A DNA stretch of 17,264 nt from Flavobacteriales bacterium UBA4110. GTDB lineage: Bacteria; Bacteroidota; Bacteroidia; Flavobacteriales; Weeksellaceae. Numbering within the stretch: the first letter of the stretch is position 1; every line of letters starts with the position of its first letter. Shown here piece after piece: positions 6,465 to 14,144 of this stretch. The DNA lies in NCBI GenBank assembly GCA_002383165.1, contig DFXK01000003.1, positions 28,242 through 45,505 of the forward strand, in the 5' to 3' direction. The notes under the pieces are model-generated. The model saw only the letters and a list, made by a program, of their open reading frames with translations. It was not told where the DNA came from and did not search any database. The translations under genes were made by a program, and so were the position numbers.

Positions 6465-7619
6465 ATGAAATTCAATACAAAAGTGATACACGGTGGGCAA
6501 CACCACGAGCCTGCAACTGGAGCAGTGAATGTTCCTGTATTTTTAACATCAACATTTGCCCAAAAAAGCCCTGGACAATTGGTTTCTGGCTACGAATATT
6601 CCAGAGGTGCAAATCCTACAAGACAAGCTTTAGAAGATTCTTTAGCGAGCATAGAAAACGGAGCGAGAGGTTTGGCTTTCGGTTCTGGTTTGGCAGCGAT
6701 TGATTGTGTTTTGAAGTTATTAAATCCTGGTGATGAAGTGATAGCTGTAGACGACCTTTATGGCGGATCTTACAGAATGTTTACAAGATTATTCGAAAAA
6801 TATCAGTTGAAATTTACATTCATCGGTTTTGATAATGTTGAAGAATTGGAGAATGTCATTACAGATAAAACCAAATTAATCTGGCTAGAAACACCTACTA
6901 ATCCTTTAATGAAATTAGTAGATATCAAAATGGTTGCTGATGCGGTGAAAGGTAAAGATATTTTAGTGGCTGTCGATAACACTTTTGCTACACCTTATAT
7001 TCAGAAACCCTTGGATTTGGGTGCTGATATTGTAATGCATTCTGCAACCAAATATTTAGGCGGTCATTCTGATGTTATCGCTGGAGCTTTGATTGCTAAA
7101 GATGCAGAATTAGGAGAAAAATTACATTTTATCCAGTTTGCGAGCGGTGGGATTTTAGGGCCTCACGATTCTTATTTGGTTTTGAGAGGAATCAAAACCT
7201 TGGCGCTTAGAATGCAACGACATTCTGACAACGGTTTCCAGATTGCAAAATATCTTGAGAATCATTCTTTGGTAGATAAGATTTTCTATCCGGGATTATC
7301 ATCTCATCCGCAATACGATTTGGCGACAAGACAAATGACGGAATTTGGCGGAATGGTTTCTTTCACTTTCAAATCTGGCAAAAAAGAAGATGCGATTAAA
7401 TTCTTGGAAAATATCAACGTTTTCACTTTGGCAGAATCTTTGGGCGGTGTAGAATCTTTGGCAAATCTTCCTGCAATGATGACCCACGCTTCAATTCCTG
7501 AAGATAAAAGAGCGGTTCTTGGAATAACTGATGATTTAGTAAGATTAAGTGTCGGAATCGAAGATGCGGAAGATTTGATTGCTGATTTGGAGCAAGCGTT
7601 TAACTCAATAAATGATTAA
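6465..7619 (+). CDS. Cystathionine gamma-synthase/lyase family PLP enzyme
   Basis: A 384-aa protein of the Cys/Met-metabolism PLP-dependent family, full length for the family (about 380-400 aa). The PLP Schiff-base lysine is Lys196 in MHSATKYLGGHSD. Other family features are YSRGANPTR (45-53), the substrate-side region AVDDLYGGSYRMF (94-106), ETPTNPLMK (142-150) with the PLP-contacting Asp171 in VDNTFATP, and the C-terminal LAESLGGVESL. It either makes or splits cystathionine in transsulfuration between cysteine and methionine. Sequence alone does not decide between gamma-synthase (metB), gamma-lyase (cgl) and related lyases, so no symbol is given. It follows gldC by 105 nt on the same strand and is not functionally linked to it in an obvious way. 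Confidence 0.9.
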   Translation: MKFNTKVIHGGQHHEPATGAVNVPVFLTSTFAQKSPGQLVSGYEYSRGANPTRQALEDSLASIENGARGLAFGSGLAAIDCVLKLLNPGDEVIAVDDLYGGSYRMFTRLFEKYQLKFTFIGFDNVEELENVITDKTKLIWLETPTNPLMKLVDIKMVADAVKGKDILVAVDNTFATPYIQKPLDLGADIVMHSATKYLGGHSDVIAGALIAKDAELGEKLHFIQFASGGILGPHDSYLVLRGIKTLALRMQRHSDNGFQIAKYLENHSLVDKIFYPGLSSHPQYDLATRQMTEFGGMVSFTFKSGKKEDAIKFLENINVFTLAESLGGVESLANLPAMMTHASIPEDKRAVLGITDDLVRLSVGIEDAEDLIADLEQAFNSIND

Positions 7620-7672
7620 TGATAGATGATAATTGATTTAATTTTCTGTCATTTATAAATTATCATTCATCA
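7620..7672. repeat. Imperfect dyad of TGATAAT words after the PLP enzyme
   Basis: The left arm TGATAGATGATAAT (7620-7633) and right arm ATTATCATTCATCA (7659-7672) pair at 12 of 14 positions around a 25-nt loop. It lies between two same-strand genes. It resembles the TGATAAA array at 1586-1606. It may act as a weak transcription end signal, but lacks a GC-rich stem and a clean T tract. Confidence 0.5.
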
Positions 7673-7687
7673 ATTATAATTAATAGT

Positions 7688-8185
7688 ATGACTTTTCGTG
7701 ATGCAACTTTAGATGACCTTCCTAAAATTGTGGAAATTTACAATTCTACGGTTGCATCTCGATTGGTTACCGCTGATTTGGAGCCAGTTTCTGTCGAGAG
7801 CAAACTTGCTTGGTTTCATCAGCATAATTCTGAATTTCGTCCGCTTTGGATGATTGAAGATTTTCATAAAAATACAATTGGCTGGGTTAGTTTTCAGGAT
7901 TTCTACGGAAGACCGGCTTATCAGAAAACGGCGGAAATCAGTATTTATCTTTCTGATGATTCCCGAGGAAAAGGTTATGGAAAAAAAATTCTGCAATATT
8001 GTATAGAAAAAGCGCCAAATCTCGGAGTCGAAAATCTTCTCGCTTTCATCTTCGCTCATAATCTTCCAAGTTTGTCTTTGTTTGAGAAATTTGGATTTGA
8101 ATTATGGGGAAATCTCAAAAATATCGCTGAACTCGACGGCGAAAAAAGAAGTCTTATTATTCTCGGAAAAAATATCAAAGATTAG
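7688..8185 (+). CDS. GNAT-family N-acetyltransferase (phosphinothricin-acetyltransferase-like)
   Basis: A 165-aa GNAT-fold acetyltransferase of the Pat/YncA type. The N-terminus (TFRDATLDDLPKIVEIYNSTV) is typical of this subfamily. The acetyl-CoA-binding motif A is SIYLSDDSRGKGYGKKILQY, with the R/QxxGxG/A loop as RGKGYG. The C-terminal FAHNLPSLSLFEKFGFELWG is also a conserved GNAT block. Relatives acetylate small amines, for example methionine sulfoximine, phosphinothricin or amino acids; the real substrate here cannot be read from sequence. The stop is 5 nt before the next gene, so the two are translationally close and probably co-transcribed. Confidence 0.88.
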   Translation: MTFRDATLDDLPKIVEIYNSTVASRLVTADLEPVSVESKLAWFHQHNSEFRPLWMIEDFHKNTIGWVSFQDFYGRPAYQKTAEISIYLSDDSRGKGYGKKILQYCIEKAPNLGVENLLAFIFAHNLPSLSLFEKFGFELWGNLKNIAELDGEKRSLIILGKNIKD

Positions 8186-8190
8186 CGAAA

Positions 8191-9261
8191 ATGGAAAACA
8201 TCCAGAATTGTCTTTATTGGATTACATCCGTTTTAGCGATTTTATCGATGCTAATTCCCGTTATCCGACATAATTACTGGGTTTTTCGCGTGTTTGATTA
8301 TCCTCGTTTTCAGAAATTTATCATTCTTCTAATTCTTATTGTCGCTTGGTTTTTCACTTTTGAAAAGCCGAATATTTACGAATATATAATTCTTACTGCT
8401 GAAGTAATTTCTGCTGGATATTTATTTTACATCATTCTTCCATACACGGATTTTGGGAAAACGATGATTGATAAAATTCAACCAAATCCCGGCGAAAAAG
8501 TTCTTGACATTTTGGTTTGTAATGTTTATCAGCATAACCGGAATTATCAGAAATTAATTGATTTAGTCAAAGAGGAAAATCCATCTGTTTTATTTTTTTT
8601 GGAGACTGATGAAGAATGGCAAAATGCCTTAAAAACCGTTACCAAAAATTACGAATACAAGATTGAAGTTCCTTTGGCAAACACTTATGGACTTCTGTTT
8701 TACAGCCATTTTCCGGTTAAGAATTACGAAGTCAATTATTTGATTGATGATGATATTCCGTCTATTGTTGCAGATTTGGAATATAATAATCAAACGGTTA
8801 GATTATTCGGAATCCATCCAACGCCGCCGGTTCCTCAGGAAAATCCGGAAAGTACGGAACGTGATGCGGAAATTCTTTTGGTTGGCGAAAAGGCAGAGAA
8901 ATTTGGAAAACCAGCCATTGTTTTTGGAGACCTGAATGATGTCGCCTGGTCCAGAACGACTAAGCTGTTTCTAAAATCCAGCGGAATGCTCGATCCGCGA
9001 CGTGGACGAGGAATGTTCAATACCTTTCACGCTAAATATTGGTTTCTACGTTGGCCTCTCGACCATTTCTTCGTAAGTCCGCACTTCCGATTAGTTGATA
9101 TGAAAGTGATGAAATCTGTTGATTCTGACCATTTTCCGATTTGGATTTCTTTGGTTATAAGAAATGAAGATACGAAAAATCAGCTTGAAATTTCTGAGGA
9201 AGAAGAAGCTGAAGTGGATGAAAAAATCGAAGAAGGCATTGAAAAAGGCGACGCCAATTAA
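8191..9261 (+). CDS. Membrane-anchored endonuclease/exonuclease/phosphatase-fold protein
   Basis: A 356-aa protein with two parts. The N-terminus has three hydrophobic segments (about residues 8-26, 42-58 and 66-84). From about residue 105 an EEP-superfamily catalytic domain follows, with Asn111 (LVCNVY), Glu138 (FFLETD), His209 (GIHPTPP), Asp247-Asn249 (FGDLND) and Asp313-His314 (SDHFP). All expected metal-binding and catalytic residues are present, so the domain should be active. Members hydrolyse phosphodiester or phosphomonoester bonds in nucleic acids, sphingolipids or phosphoinositides. With this membrane anchor the domain probably faces the periplasm and could act on lipids, nucleotides or extracellular DNA. 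The tail is an acidic coil (EEEEAEVDEKIEEGIEK). It sits 5 nt after the GNAT gene. Confidence 0.88.
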   Translation: MENIQNCLYWITSVLAILSMLIPVIRHNYWVFRVFDYPRFQKFIILLILIVAWFFTFEKPNIYEYIILTAEVISAGYLFYIILPYTDFGKTMIDKIQPNPGEKVLDILVCNVYQHNRNYQKLIDLVKEENPSVLFFLETDEEWQNALKTVTKNYEYKIEVPLANTYGLLFYSHFPVKNYEVNYLIDDDIPSIVADLEYNNQTVRLFGIHPTPPVPQENPESTERDAEILLVGEKAEKFGKPAIVFGDLNDVAWSRTTKLFLKSSGMLDPRRGRGMFNTFHAKYWFLRWPLDHFFVSPHFRLVDMKVMKSVDSDHFPIWISLVIRNEDTKNQLEISEEEEAEVDEKIEEGIEKGDAN

Positions 9262-9294
9262 AATCCTTAACTTAGCTATTCAAATCCAAATTTT

Positions 9295-9738
9295 ATGAAA
9301 AAGCTAATTATTGCTTTCGTAGTTTTCTTTTGCTACCAATTTTCTTTTGCCCAAAAATCTGAAGCTAATCCAATTTATATTGTTGATAACGTGATTGTTT
9401 CTAATGTTTTGCTTCATAGTTTTAAACCAGAAGAAATTCAAAGTGTGCAAGTTTACAAATCGCCTTCTTCACAAATCGAACATTACGACGACCTGTTGAA
9501 AAATGGTTTGATTAATATTAATTTGAAAAAACCTCTTAATCTCGAAAAAGTAACTATTTCCGAAGCTAAGAAAAAATTAAACCTCACATCTGAATCCAGA
9601 TTTTTTCTGAATGATATCGAAGTTCACAACGAATCAATTCTAATTGCTGAAGACCTTTTGAAAAGAGCCAGAATTCTGCAACCCGATAAGAAATTTAATA
9701 ATTATAAAGTTCCTGCAATCAGTATAGAAACTAATTAA
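9295..9738 (+). CDS. Small secreted protein with a TonB-plug-like motif
   Basis: A 147-aa protein with a clear signal peptide (MKKLIIAFVVFFCYQFSFA, likely cut before Gln20). I do not recognise it as a named family. The mature part begins PIYIVDNVIVSNVLLHSFKPEEIQSVQVYK and later reads LLKNGLININLKK. This is the order of features in the plug domain of SusC/TonB-dependent receptors (a P-x-x-V-[DV]-x-x-x start, a P-x-x-I-x-S-[IV]-x-V-x-K strand, then N-G-x-I-x-I-x-x-K). No barrel follows, so it is a stand-alone plug-like module, perhaps a relic or a periplasmic partner. It comes 33 nt after the EEP gene and 59 nt before the DUF2490 gene. The resemblance is by eye only. Confidence 0.75.
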   Translation: MKKLIIAFVVFFCYQFSFAQKSEANPIYIVDNVIVSNVLLHSFKPEEIQSVQVYKSPSSQIEHYDDLLKNGLININLKKPLNLEKVTISEAKKKLNLTSESRFFLNDIEVHNESILIAEDLLKRARILQPDKKFNNYKVPAISIETN

Positions 9739-9744
9739 AGTCAT

Positions 9745-9775
9745 TTGCTTTTCCCTTTCTGAATCGTTAGTTTTG
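9745..9775 (+). promoter_or_regulatory. Predicted promoter of the DUF2490 gene
   Basis: An exact -7 element TAGTTTTG (9768-9775) lies 20 nt after a TTG (9745-9747), in agreement with the Bacteroidota consensus. Transcription would start near 9782, leaving a leader of about 16 nt before the ATG at 9798. It implies that the DUF2490 gene can be expressed apart from the upstream genes. Confidence 0.5.
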
Positions 9776-9797
9776 TAGAAATCGATAAAATTTCAAT

Positions 9798-10589
9798 ATG
9801 ATTTTCACTAAAGCAAAATTATTCTTTAGCGCATTATTCTTAGTTTTAATTTCAAATTCATTTTCCGCACAAAACCGAATCAGCAATCATAACAACATTG
9901 GCTGGTATGCTTACAACGGAACTTTCAAATTAGATTCAAAATTCTCCATCCACACCGAATATCAGTGGAGAAGAAATGATTATATCACGACTTGGCAACA
10001 GAGTCTTTTGCGTTTGGGAATCAATTATCAGGCAAATCCGAACTTGCAATTGCGCCTTGGTTACGCTTGGACAGAGACTTTTCCTTACGGCGAAATCCCA
10101 TTGAACGGAATGGGAAAAGATTTTACAGAACACAGGATTTACGAAATGGCAACTGTAACCGACAAGATTGGAAAAATCGATTTGTCGCATCGTTTTATGT
10201 TGGAACAGCGATGGGTTGGGAGATATTCTAATGCTAATCTCACTTCGGAAGACCAATATCCGTTTATGAACCGAGCGCGGTATATGATTCGTTTGCAAAT
10301 GCCTTTGAAAGGAAATTCGATTGCTGCTAAAACGCCTTATGCAGCGGTTTACGATGAGATAATGATTGGATTCGGGAAAAATGTCGGCGAGAATATTTTT
10401 GACCAGAACCGAATCGGGGTTTTGTTGGGCTACAAATTTAATGATTTGGTTAGAGTAGAAGGCGGTTATTTAAATCAAATTGTTCAACTTGGTAGGGAAG
10501 TGGAAGGTAAAAATGTGTTCCAGTACAACAATGGTTTTATTGTAAGTGCCAATTTTAACTTTGATTTCTCTAAGAAAACTGTGAATTGA
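9798..10589 (+). CDS. DUF2490-type outer-membrane protein
   Basis: A 263-aa exported protein with a Sec signal peptide (likely cut near residue 24, before Gln25). The mature part opens with NHNNIGWYAYNGTFKLDSKFSIHTEYQWRRNDY and continues with amphipathic strands (LQLRLGYAWT, FTEHRIYEMATV, LSHRFMLEQRWVG, RARYMIRLQMPL), ending FIVSANFNFDF. This is the pattern of the DUF2490 family, which is predicted to form an outer-membrane beta-barrel. The family has no settled function. It is preceded by its own predicted promoter and followed by an inverted repeat. Confidence 0.85.
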   Translation: MIFTKAKLFFSALFLVLISNSFSAQNRISNHNNIGWYAYNGTFKLDSKFSIHTEYQWRRNDYITTWQQSLLRLGINYQANPNLQLRLGYAWTETFPYGEIPLNGMGKDFTEHRIYEMATVTDKIGKIDLSHRFMLEQRWVGRYSNANLTSEDQYPFMNRARYMIRLQMPLKGNSIAAKTPYAAVYDEIMIGFGKNVGENIFDQNRIGVLLGYKFNDLVRVEGGYLNQIVQLGREVEGKNVFQYNNGFIVSANFNFDFSKKTVN

Positions 10590-10628
10590 TTTAACCACAT
10601 AGACACATAGTTTTTTTAGCGAAAAGGT

Positions 10629-10702
10629 TTCGACTCCGCTCAACCTGACAGTGTTGATGACTTAACTCTAATATTAGTATCGTCATCCTGAGCGGAGTCG
10701 AA
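10629..10702. repeat. Inverted GAGCGGAGTCGAA repeat before pheA
   Basis: Perfect 14-bp arms TTCGACTCCGCTCA (10629-10642) and TGAGCGGAGTCGAA (10689-10702) enclose about 46 nt. The pairing extends inwards by a TGAC/GTCA pair after a bulge. It is more GC-rich than its surroundings. The right arm with flanks (GTCATCCTGAGCGGAGTCGA, 10682-10701) is a phrase I recall as widespread in flavobacterial intergenic DNA. A different repeat word (ACCACATAGACACATAG, 10594-10610) precedes it. It may end the DUF2490 transcript or be a small palindromic repetitive element. Confidence 0.75.
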
Positions 10703-10726
10703 GGATTTTCTATTGATGAATAAATC

Positions 10727-10734
10727 TACTTTTG
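10727..10734 (+). promoter_or_regulatory. Possible -7 element for pheA
   Basis: TACTTTTG matches TAnnTTTG exactly and would give a leader of about 30 nt before the pheA ATG. No TTG was found 17-23 nt upstream, so the -33 part is missing or degenerate. Confidence 0.35.
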
Positions 10735-10769
10735 TGGTTCAAATAAAGAATAATCTTTAATTTCGCAAA

Positions 10770-11618
10770 ATGAAAATAGCATTCTTAGGACCCGAAGCAT
10801 CTTTTACGCAATTGACCGCGACTCAATTATTTCCCAATGAAGAATTGATTCCTAAAGTTAATATTTTAGATTGCTTTTTGGCGGTTCAGAATAATGAAGT
10901 TGATAAAGCAGTTGTTCCATTGGAAAACTCGATAGAAGGAACGGTTTCTATGACTTTGGATTATCTTTATCAGACGCCGGAAATCAAGATTGAAGCCGAA
11001 GCGGTAATGCCGATTGCTCATCATCTGATGATTCATCCAAGTCAGGAAAATGATGCTGAAATTGAGAAAATCTATTCTCATCCGCAGGCGCTTGCACAGA
11101 GTTTTCATTTCCTGAATCAAAAATATCCAGATGTTCCTAAACAAGATTTTGCATCTACAGCAGCTGCAGCAAAACGTGTTTCCGAAAATCCTGACAGAAA
11201 GATAGCGGCCGTTGCGAACAAATTTGCAGCGAATCTTTATGGTTTAAAAGTCGTTGATGAAAATATCCACGATGTTGAAGAGAATCACACTAGATTTATC
11301 GTGATTTCTAAGACTGAGAATTCTTATCAGAATGAAATGCAAAGTATCGGAAAAAAAACAGCAATGCTCATCACTTTACCTGAAGATCACGCGGGAGGTT
11401 TACATCAGGTTTTATCGGTTTTTGCGTGGCGCAATATGAACCTTAGCAAAATCGAATCCCGAACTTTGAAAACAAAATTAGGCAACTATTTCTTTTTCAT
11501 CACTGTTGTTGGCGATTGGAACAATGTGCTTTATGTCAATTCGATTGATGAGCTGAGAGCGATTGGTGCTGATGTTAAGTTTTTGGGAAATTATAAAGAA
11601 TTTTTGTTGGAAGGGTAG
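10770..11618 (+). CDS. pheA: Prephenate dehydratase
   Basis: A 282-aa enzyme that converts prephenate to phenylpyruvate, the committed step of phenylalanine synthesis. The catalytic domain occupies about residues 1-180 and shows FLGPEASFT (5-13), VVPLENSIEGTV (48-59), SHPQALAQ (103-110) and the essential Thr174-Arg175-Phe176 in ENHTRFIVI. The C-terminal ACT domain (about 198-282) contains the regulatory ESRT motif (229-232) in NLSKIESRTLKTKLGNYFFF, so feedback by phenylalanine is expected. There is no chorismate mutase domain; Bacteroidota often carry that activity elsewhere. The length matches monofunctional PheA proteins. It is convergent with the DUF3644 gene, with 48 nt between the stops. 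Confidence 0.95.
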   Translation: MKIAFLGPEASFTQLTATQLFPNEELIPKVNILDCFLAVQNNEVDKAVVPLENSIEGTVSMTLDYLYQTPEIKIEAEAVMPIAHHLMIHPSQENDAEIEKIYSHPQALAQSFHFLNQKYPDVPKQDFASTAAAAKRVSENPDRKIAAVANKFAANLYGLKVVDENIHDVEENHTRFIVISKTENSYQNEMQSIGKKTAMLITLPEDHAGGLHQVLSVFAWRNMNLSKIESRTLKTKLGNYFFFITVVGDWNNVLYVNSIDELRAIGADVKFLGNYKEFLLEG

Positions 11619-11666
11619 AACTCTTTTCTCTTATTTGAAAATAAATTTTTGATTTATACTAATGAA

Positions 11667-12644
11667 TTAATTTTTTTTATAACTCTCATCTAACTTTTTC
11701 CAAATATTTGTGTTAAAAAATGTTTTTGCTTGAGATTTAGGGTTGTTAGGATCAAGTTTTCTATTGTGAGAATAATTTTTATCTGATTTTATATGCTTCA
11801 TAATTTTATTAAAATCCTTGTTTTGTTTAAAATTAATGTACCTACTTTGACATTTTGTGGTAACATCTTTGTAAGTAAGTGGATATTTTTTTGTTATATC
11901 TTCTTCTGATAGTTTAATCGCTACGCCATTTTCATCATAACGCATTCCAATTCCGTCAAGAGTAGTATTTTTCTTAAAAGTTATATCAATACCTATTGCA
12001 ACACTGTAATCTACATCAGAATCGTCAGTTTCAGTGACTTTTTTCTTTAAATAATTTAGATAATTTTTGACCTCATCTGTTAATACAGATTGTACTTCAA
12101 TTTTTGAATCTATGTAAGCTAGTGGTATTAAATAAAAATTGTAACTATTAAGATTTACCTTTGGTTCCCAATTTTTTAATAATTCTATATAGTTTTTAAT
12201 GCAAGCAAACCCCAATTCTTGTATTTCCTTTTGTATAACGGCATCATTATGAAAATGTATTGCATTGTCTCTTAATTCAATCAAAGCAAATAGACTTTTT
12301 ACCAAGTTTAGACTAAGATTAATATTTAATTTTCTTAATCTAAAAATTGAATCTGCTAAATTTATTGTCATAGGATTTTTAGCGCGATTCAGTTTAGGTT
12401 GTAAAATTTTAGATTTTTCGCCGTTTACTTTTTTCTTATTTTCTAGTACGTAAATAGAATTCATTTTATATTTTGAATTCTTAAGAATTTGAGCCTTAAA
12501 TAGAAGTTCCCAAGAATTAATTGATAATATTGCGAATGTTTCTTCTCGATATTTAAAGTCAGGTTTGTTATATATTTCAATTGCGGAGAGCATTGAACTA
12601 ATTGATTTGTCTAGAAGGCTTTGATAAGTTTTGTTAATTTTCAT
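11667..12644 (-). CDS. DUF3644-type protein with a HEPN-like motif
   Basis: A 325-aa, probably cytoplasmic protein without signal or membrane segment. The N-terminal phrases LLDKSISSMLSAIEIYNKP and SINSWELLFKAQIL match what I recall of DUF3644. The segment LIELRDNAIHFHND (121-134) gives an R-x4-H (Arg125, His130) or R-x6-H (His132) motif at the end of a helical region, as in HEPN-type ribonucleases. The C-terminus (about 250-325) looks like a basic, possibly nucleic-acid-binding region (YPLTYKDVTTKCQSRYINFK ... RKLDPNNPKSQAKTF). It is strongly AT-rich: two sampled 60-nt stretches have 17 and 12 G+C, against 25 in pheA and 30 in the permease. It lies 39 nt after the permease on the same strand. 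DUF3644 proteins occur in accessory, sometimes defence-associated positions; an RNase or toxin role here is inference. Confidence 0.8.
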   Translation of the reverse strand: MKINKTYQSLLDKSISSMLSAIEIYNKPDFKYREETFAILSINSWELLFKAQILKNSKYKMNSIYVLENKKKVNGEKSKILQPKLNRAKNPMTINLADSIFRLRKLNINLSLNLVKSLFALIELRDNAIHFHNDAVIQKEIQELGFACIKNYIELLKNWEPKVNLNSYNFYLIPLAYIDSKIEVQSVLTDEVKNYLNYLKKKVTETDDSDVDYSVAIGIDITFKKNTTLDGIGMRYDENGVAIKLSEEDITKKYPLTYKDVTTKCQSRYINFKQNKDFNKIMKHIKSDKNYSHNRKLDPNNPKSQAKTFFNTNIWKKLDESYKKN

Positions 12645-12654
12645 TTAGCATCAG

Positions 12655-12671
12655 TTATTAATCATTAATAA
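12655..12671. promoter_or_regulatory. Perfect AT palindrome upstream of the DUF3644 gene
   Basis: TTATTAAT and ATTAATAA are exact inverted arms with a single central base, starting 11 nt upstream of the DUF3644 ATG (minus strand) inside the 39-nt gap behind the permease. The position suits an operator or leader element. The all-AT content makes a chance match plausible. Confidence 0.3.
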
Positions 12672-12683
12672 TTTATTTGAAAA

Positions 12684-14063
12684 TTATTTCCGCTTATTAA
12701 TAAAAAAGTAAACAGGCAACCCAAGCAGAATCAATCCCAATCCAGGCCAAGTATACTGCGGTTTATAGATGAACAACAAAATACAAAATCCGGTTCCAAT
12801 CAAAAGATAAAGAATAGGTGTGAAAGGATATAGGAACGTTTTGTAACCTCTTTCCAATTCAGGTTTTTTGATTCTTAGATAAATTACGCCAAAAACAGTA
12901 ATCATATAAAACAAAACAATCACAAACGAAATCATATCCAGCAAATCGCCGTATTGCCCGCTCAGACAAAGCAAACTTGCCCAAATCCCTTGCATCCAAA
13001 GTGATTTTGCGGGAACTCCGTTTTTATTATTTTCAATTGCAGATTTCAGGAATAATCCGTCTTTTGCCATTGTTTGGAAAACTCTTGCTCCAGCTAATAC
13101 AATCCCGTTCACACAACCAAAAGTCGAAATCATCACTAGAACGGCAATGATGATGGTTCCAGCATTTCCGAACATTTTCTCGGCAGCAGCAACAGCCACT
13201 CGGTCATTCGCAGCAAACGCAATAGAATCTCTGTCGAGTGCGTTGAGGTAAACAAAATTCACTAAAAGATAAAGAATCATTACGGCAGAAGTTCCCAGAA
13301 TCATTGCTTTTACGACATTCTTTTTCGGATTTTCGATTTCTCCGGAAATAAAAGTTACATTTTCCCAAGCCACAGAACTGAAAACTGAACCAACCATTGC
13401 GGCAGCAATTCCACCAACAAGAGTTGCACCCGAAATACTTTTCCATTCGGTTTGTTTCAGGTTTTGGAAAGCGTCCCAGCCGAAACTCATATTAGCACTC
13501 CAATTAGATTGAGAAATCAAGACAAAACCAAGAACAATCAAACCAAGAAGCGCAATGATTTTAGATGAGGTAAAAACGTTTTGGAGAATTTTCCCACTTT
13601 GAACACCTTTCGTATTCACAAAAGTCAGAAAGAGAATCACAAAAATCGCGAGAATCTGAATCCAAGTGATTTTAAATTCGCCACTTTGGAAAATCGGAGC
13701 CGCATCATTAAGAATCGGAATCAAATAAGCTGTAAATTTTCCAAACGCAACTGCAACTGCGGCAATCGTTCCTGTTTGGATAACAGTAAACATTCCCCAA
13801 CCATAAAGAAATCCCATTGGTTTACCAAAAATCTCTGTGATGTATGTGTATTGTCCGCCCGCTTTTGGGAACATAGCAGAAAGTTCGCCGTAACTTATTG
13901 CCGCAGCGACAGTCATAGCTGCTGTGATGAGCCAAACGATAATCATCCAATAACCGGAGCCCAGATTTCGCATAATATCTGCACTCACGATAAAAATTCC
14001 GCTTCCTATCATCGAGCCCATCACGATCATCACTGCGTCCCAAAGTTTGAGTTTCTTTTCCAT
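12684..14063 (-). CDS. APC-superfamily amino-acid permease
   Basis: A 459-aa integral membrane protein of about 12 transmembrane segments, normal for the family. The first helix carries the unwound substrate-binding motif GSMIGSGIFI (about 16-25). The second helix contains ISYGELSAMFPKAGGQYTYI (about 56-75), the conserved E-x5-P-x-A/S-G-G. The loop ENVTFISGEIENPKKNVVKA (about 234-253) also fits. Together these place it among L-type/SteT-like amino-acid exchangers or uptake permeases in the inner membrane. The substrate is not determinable. It is transcribed minus, divergent from the glycosyltransferase, and its stop lies 39 nt before the DUF3644 start. Confidence 0.9.
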   Translation of the reverse strand: MEKKLKLWDAVMIVMGSMIGSGIFIVSADIMRNLGSGYWMIIVWLITAAMTVAAAISYGELSAMFPKAGGQYTYITEIFGKPMGFLYGWGMFTVIQTGTIAAVAVAFGKFTAYLIPILNDAAPIFQSGEFKITWIQILAIFVILFLTFVNTKGVQSGKILQNVFTSSKIIALLGLIVLGFVLISQSNWSANMSFGWDAFQNLKQTEWKSISGATLVGGIAAAMVGSVFSSVAWENVTFISGEIENPKKNVVKAMILGTSAVMILYLLVNFVYLNALDRDSIAFAANDRVAVAAAEKMFGNAGTIIIAVLVMISTFGCVNGIVLAGARVFQTMAKDGLFLKSAIENNKNGVPAKSLWMQGIWASLLCLSGQYGDLLDMISFVIVLFYMITVFGVIYLRIKKPELERGYKTFLYPFTPILYLLIGTGFCILLFIYKPQYTWPGLGLILLGLPVYFFINKRK

Positions 14064-14078
14064 AGTTTTCTTTTAAAT

Positions 14079-14086
14079 CAAATATA
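14079..14086 (-). promoter_or_regulatory. Possible -7 element of the permease gene
   Basis: The minus strand reads TATATTTG here, an exact TAnnTTTG, about 16 nt before the permease ATG. No TTG is present at the right upstream distance, so this is only a half-site in AT-rich DNA. Confidence 0.3.
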
Positions 14087-14144
14087 ATAATATTCAAGAC
14101 ATTAAAACATGTATATTTAAACCTGAAAAAAAAACTTTTAATTT

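Noticed and set aside
9936..10298. Minus-strand open frame opposite the DUF2490 gene
   Set aside because: The plus-strand protein has a signal peptide, a promoter and family-like strands. The antisense frame has none.
11641..11657. Possible bidirectional terminator between pheA and the DUF3644 gene (ATAAAT/ATTTAT)
   Set aside because: The stem has only six A-T pairs and would be very weak. Such a match is expected by chance in this AT-rich gap.
13581..14087. Plus-strand open frame opposite the permease N-terminal half
   Set aside because: The minus strand encodes a full APC permease with its conserved motifs. The plus frame gives a His/Asn/Cys-rich composition with no domain.
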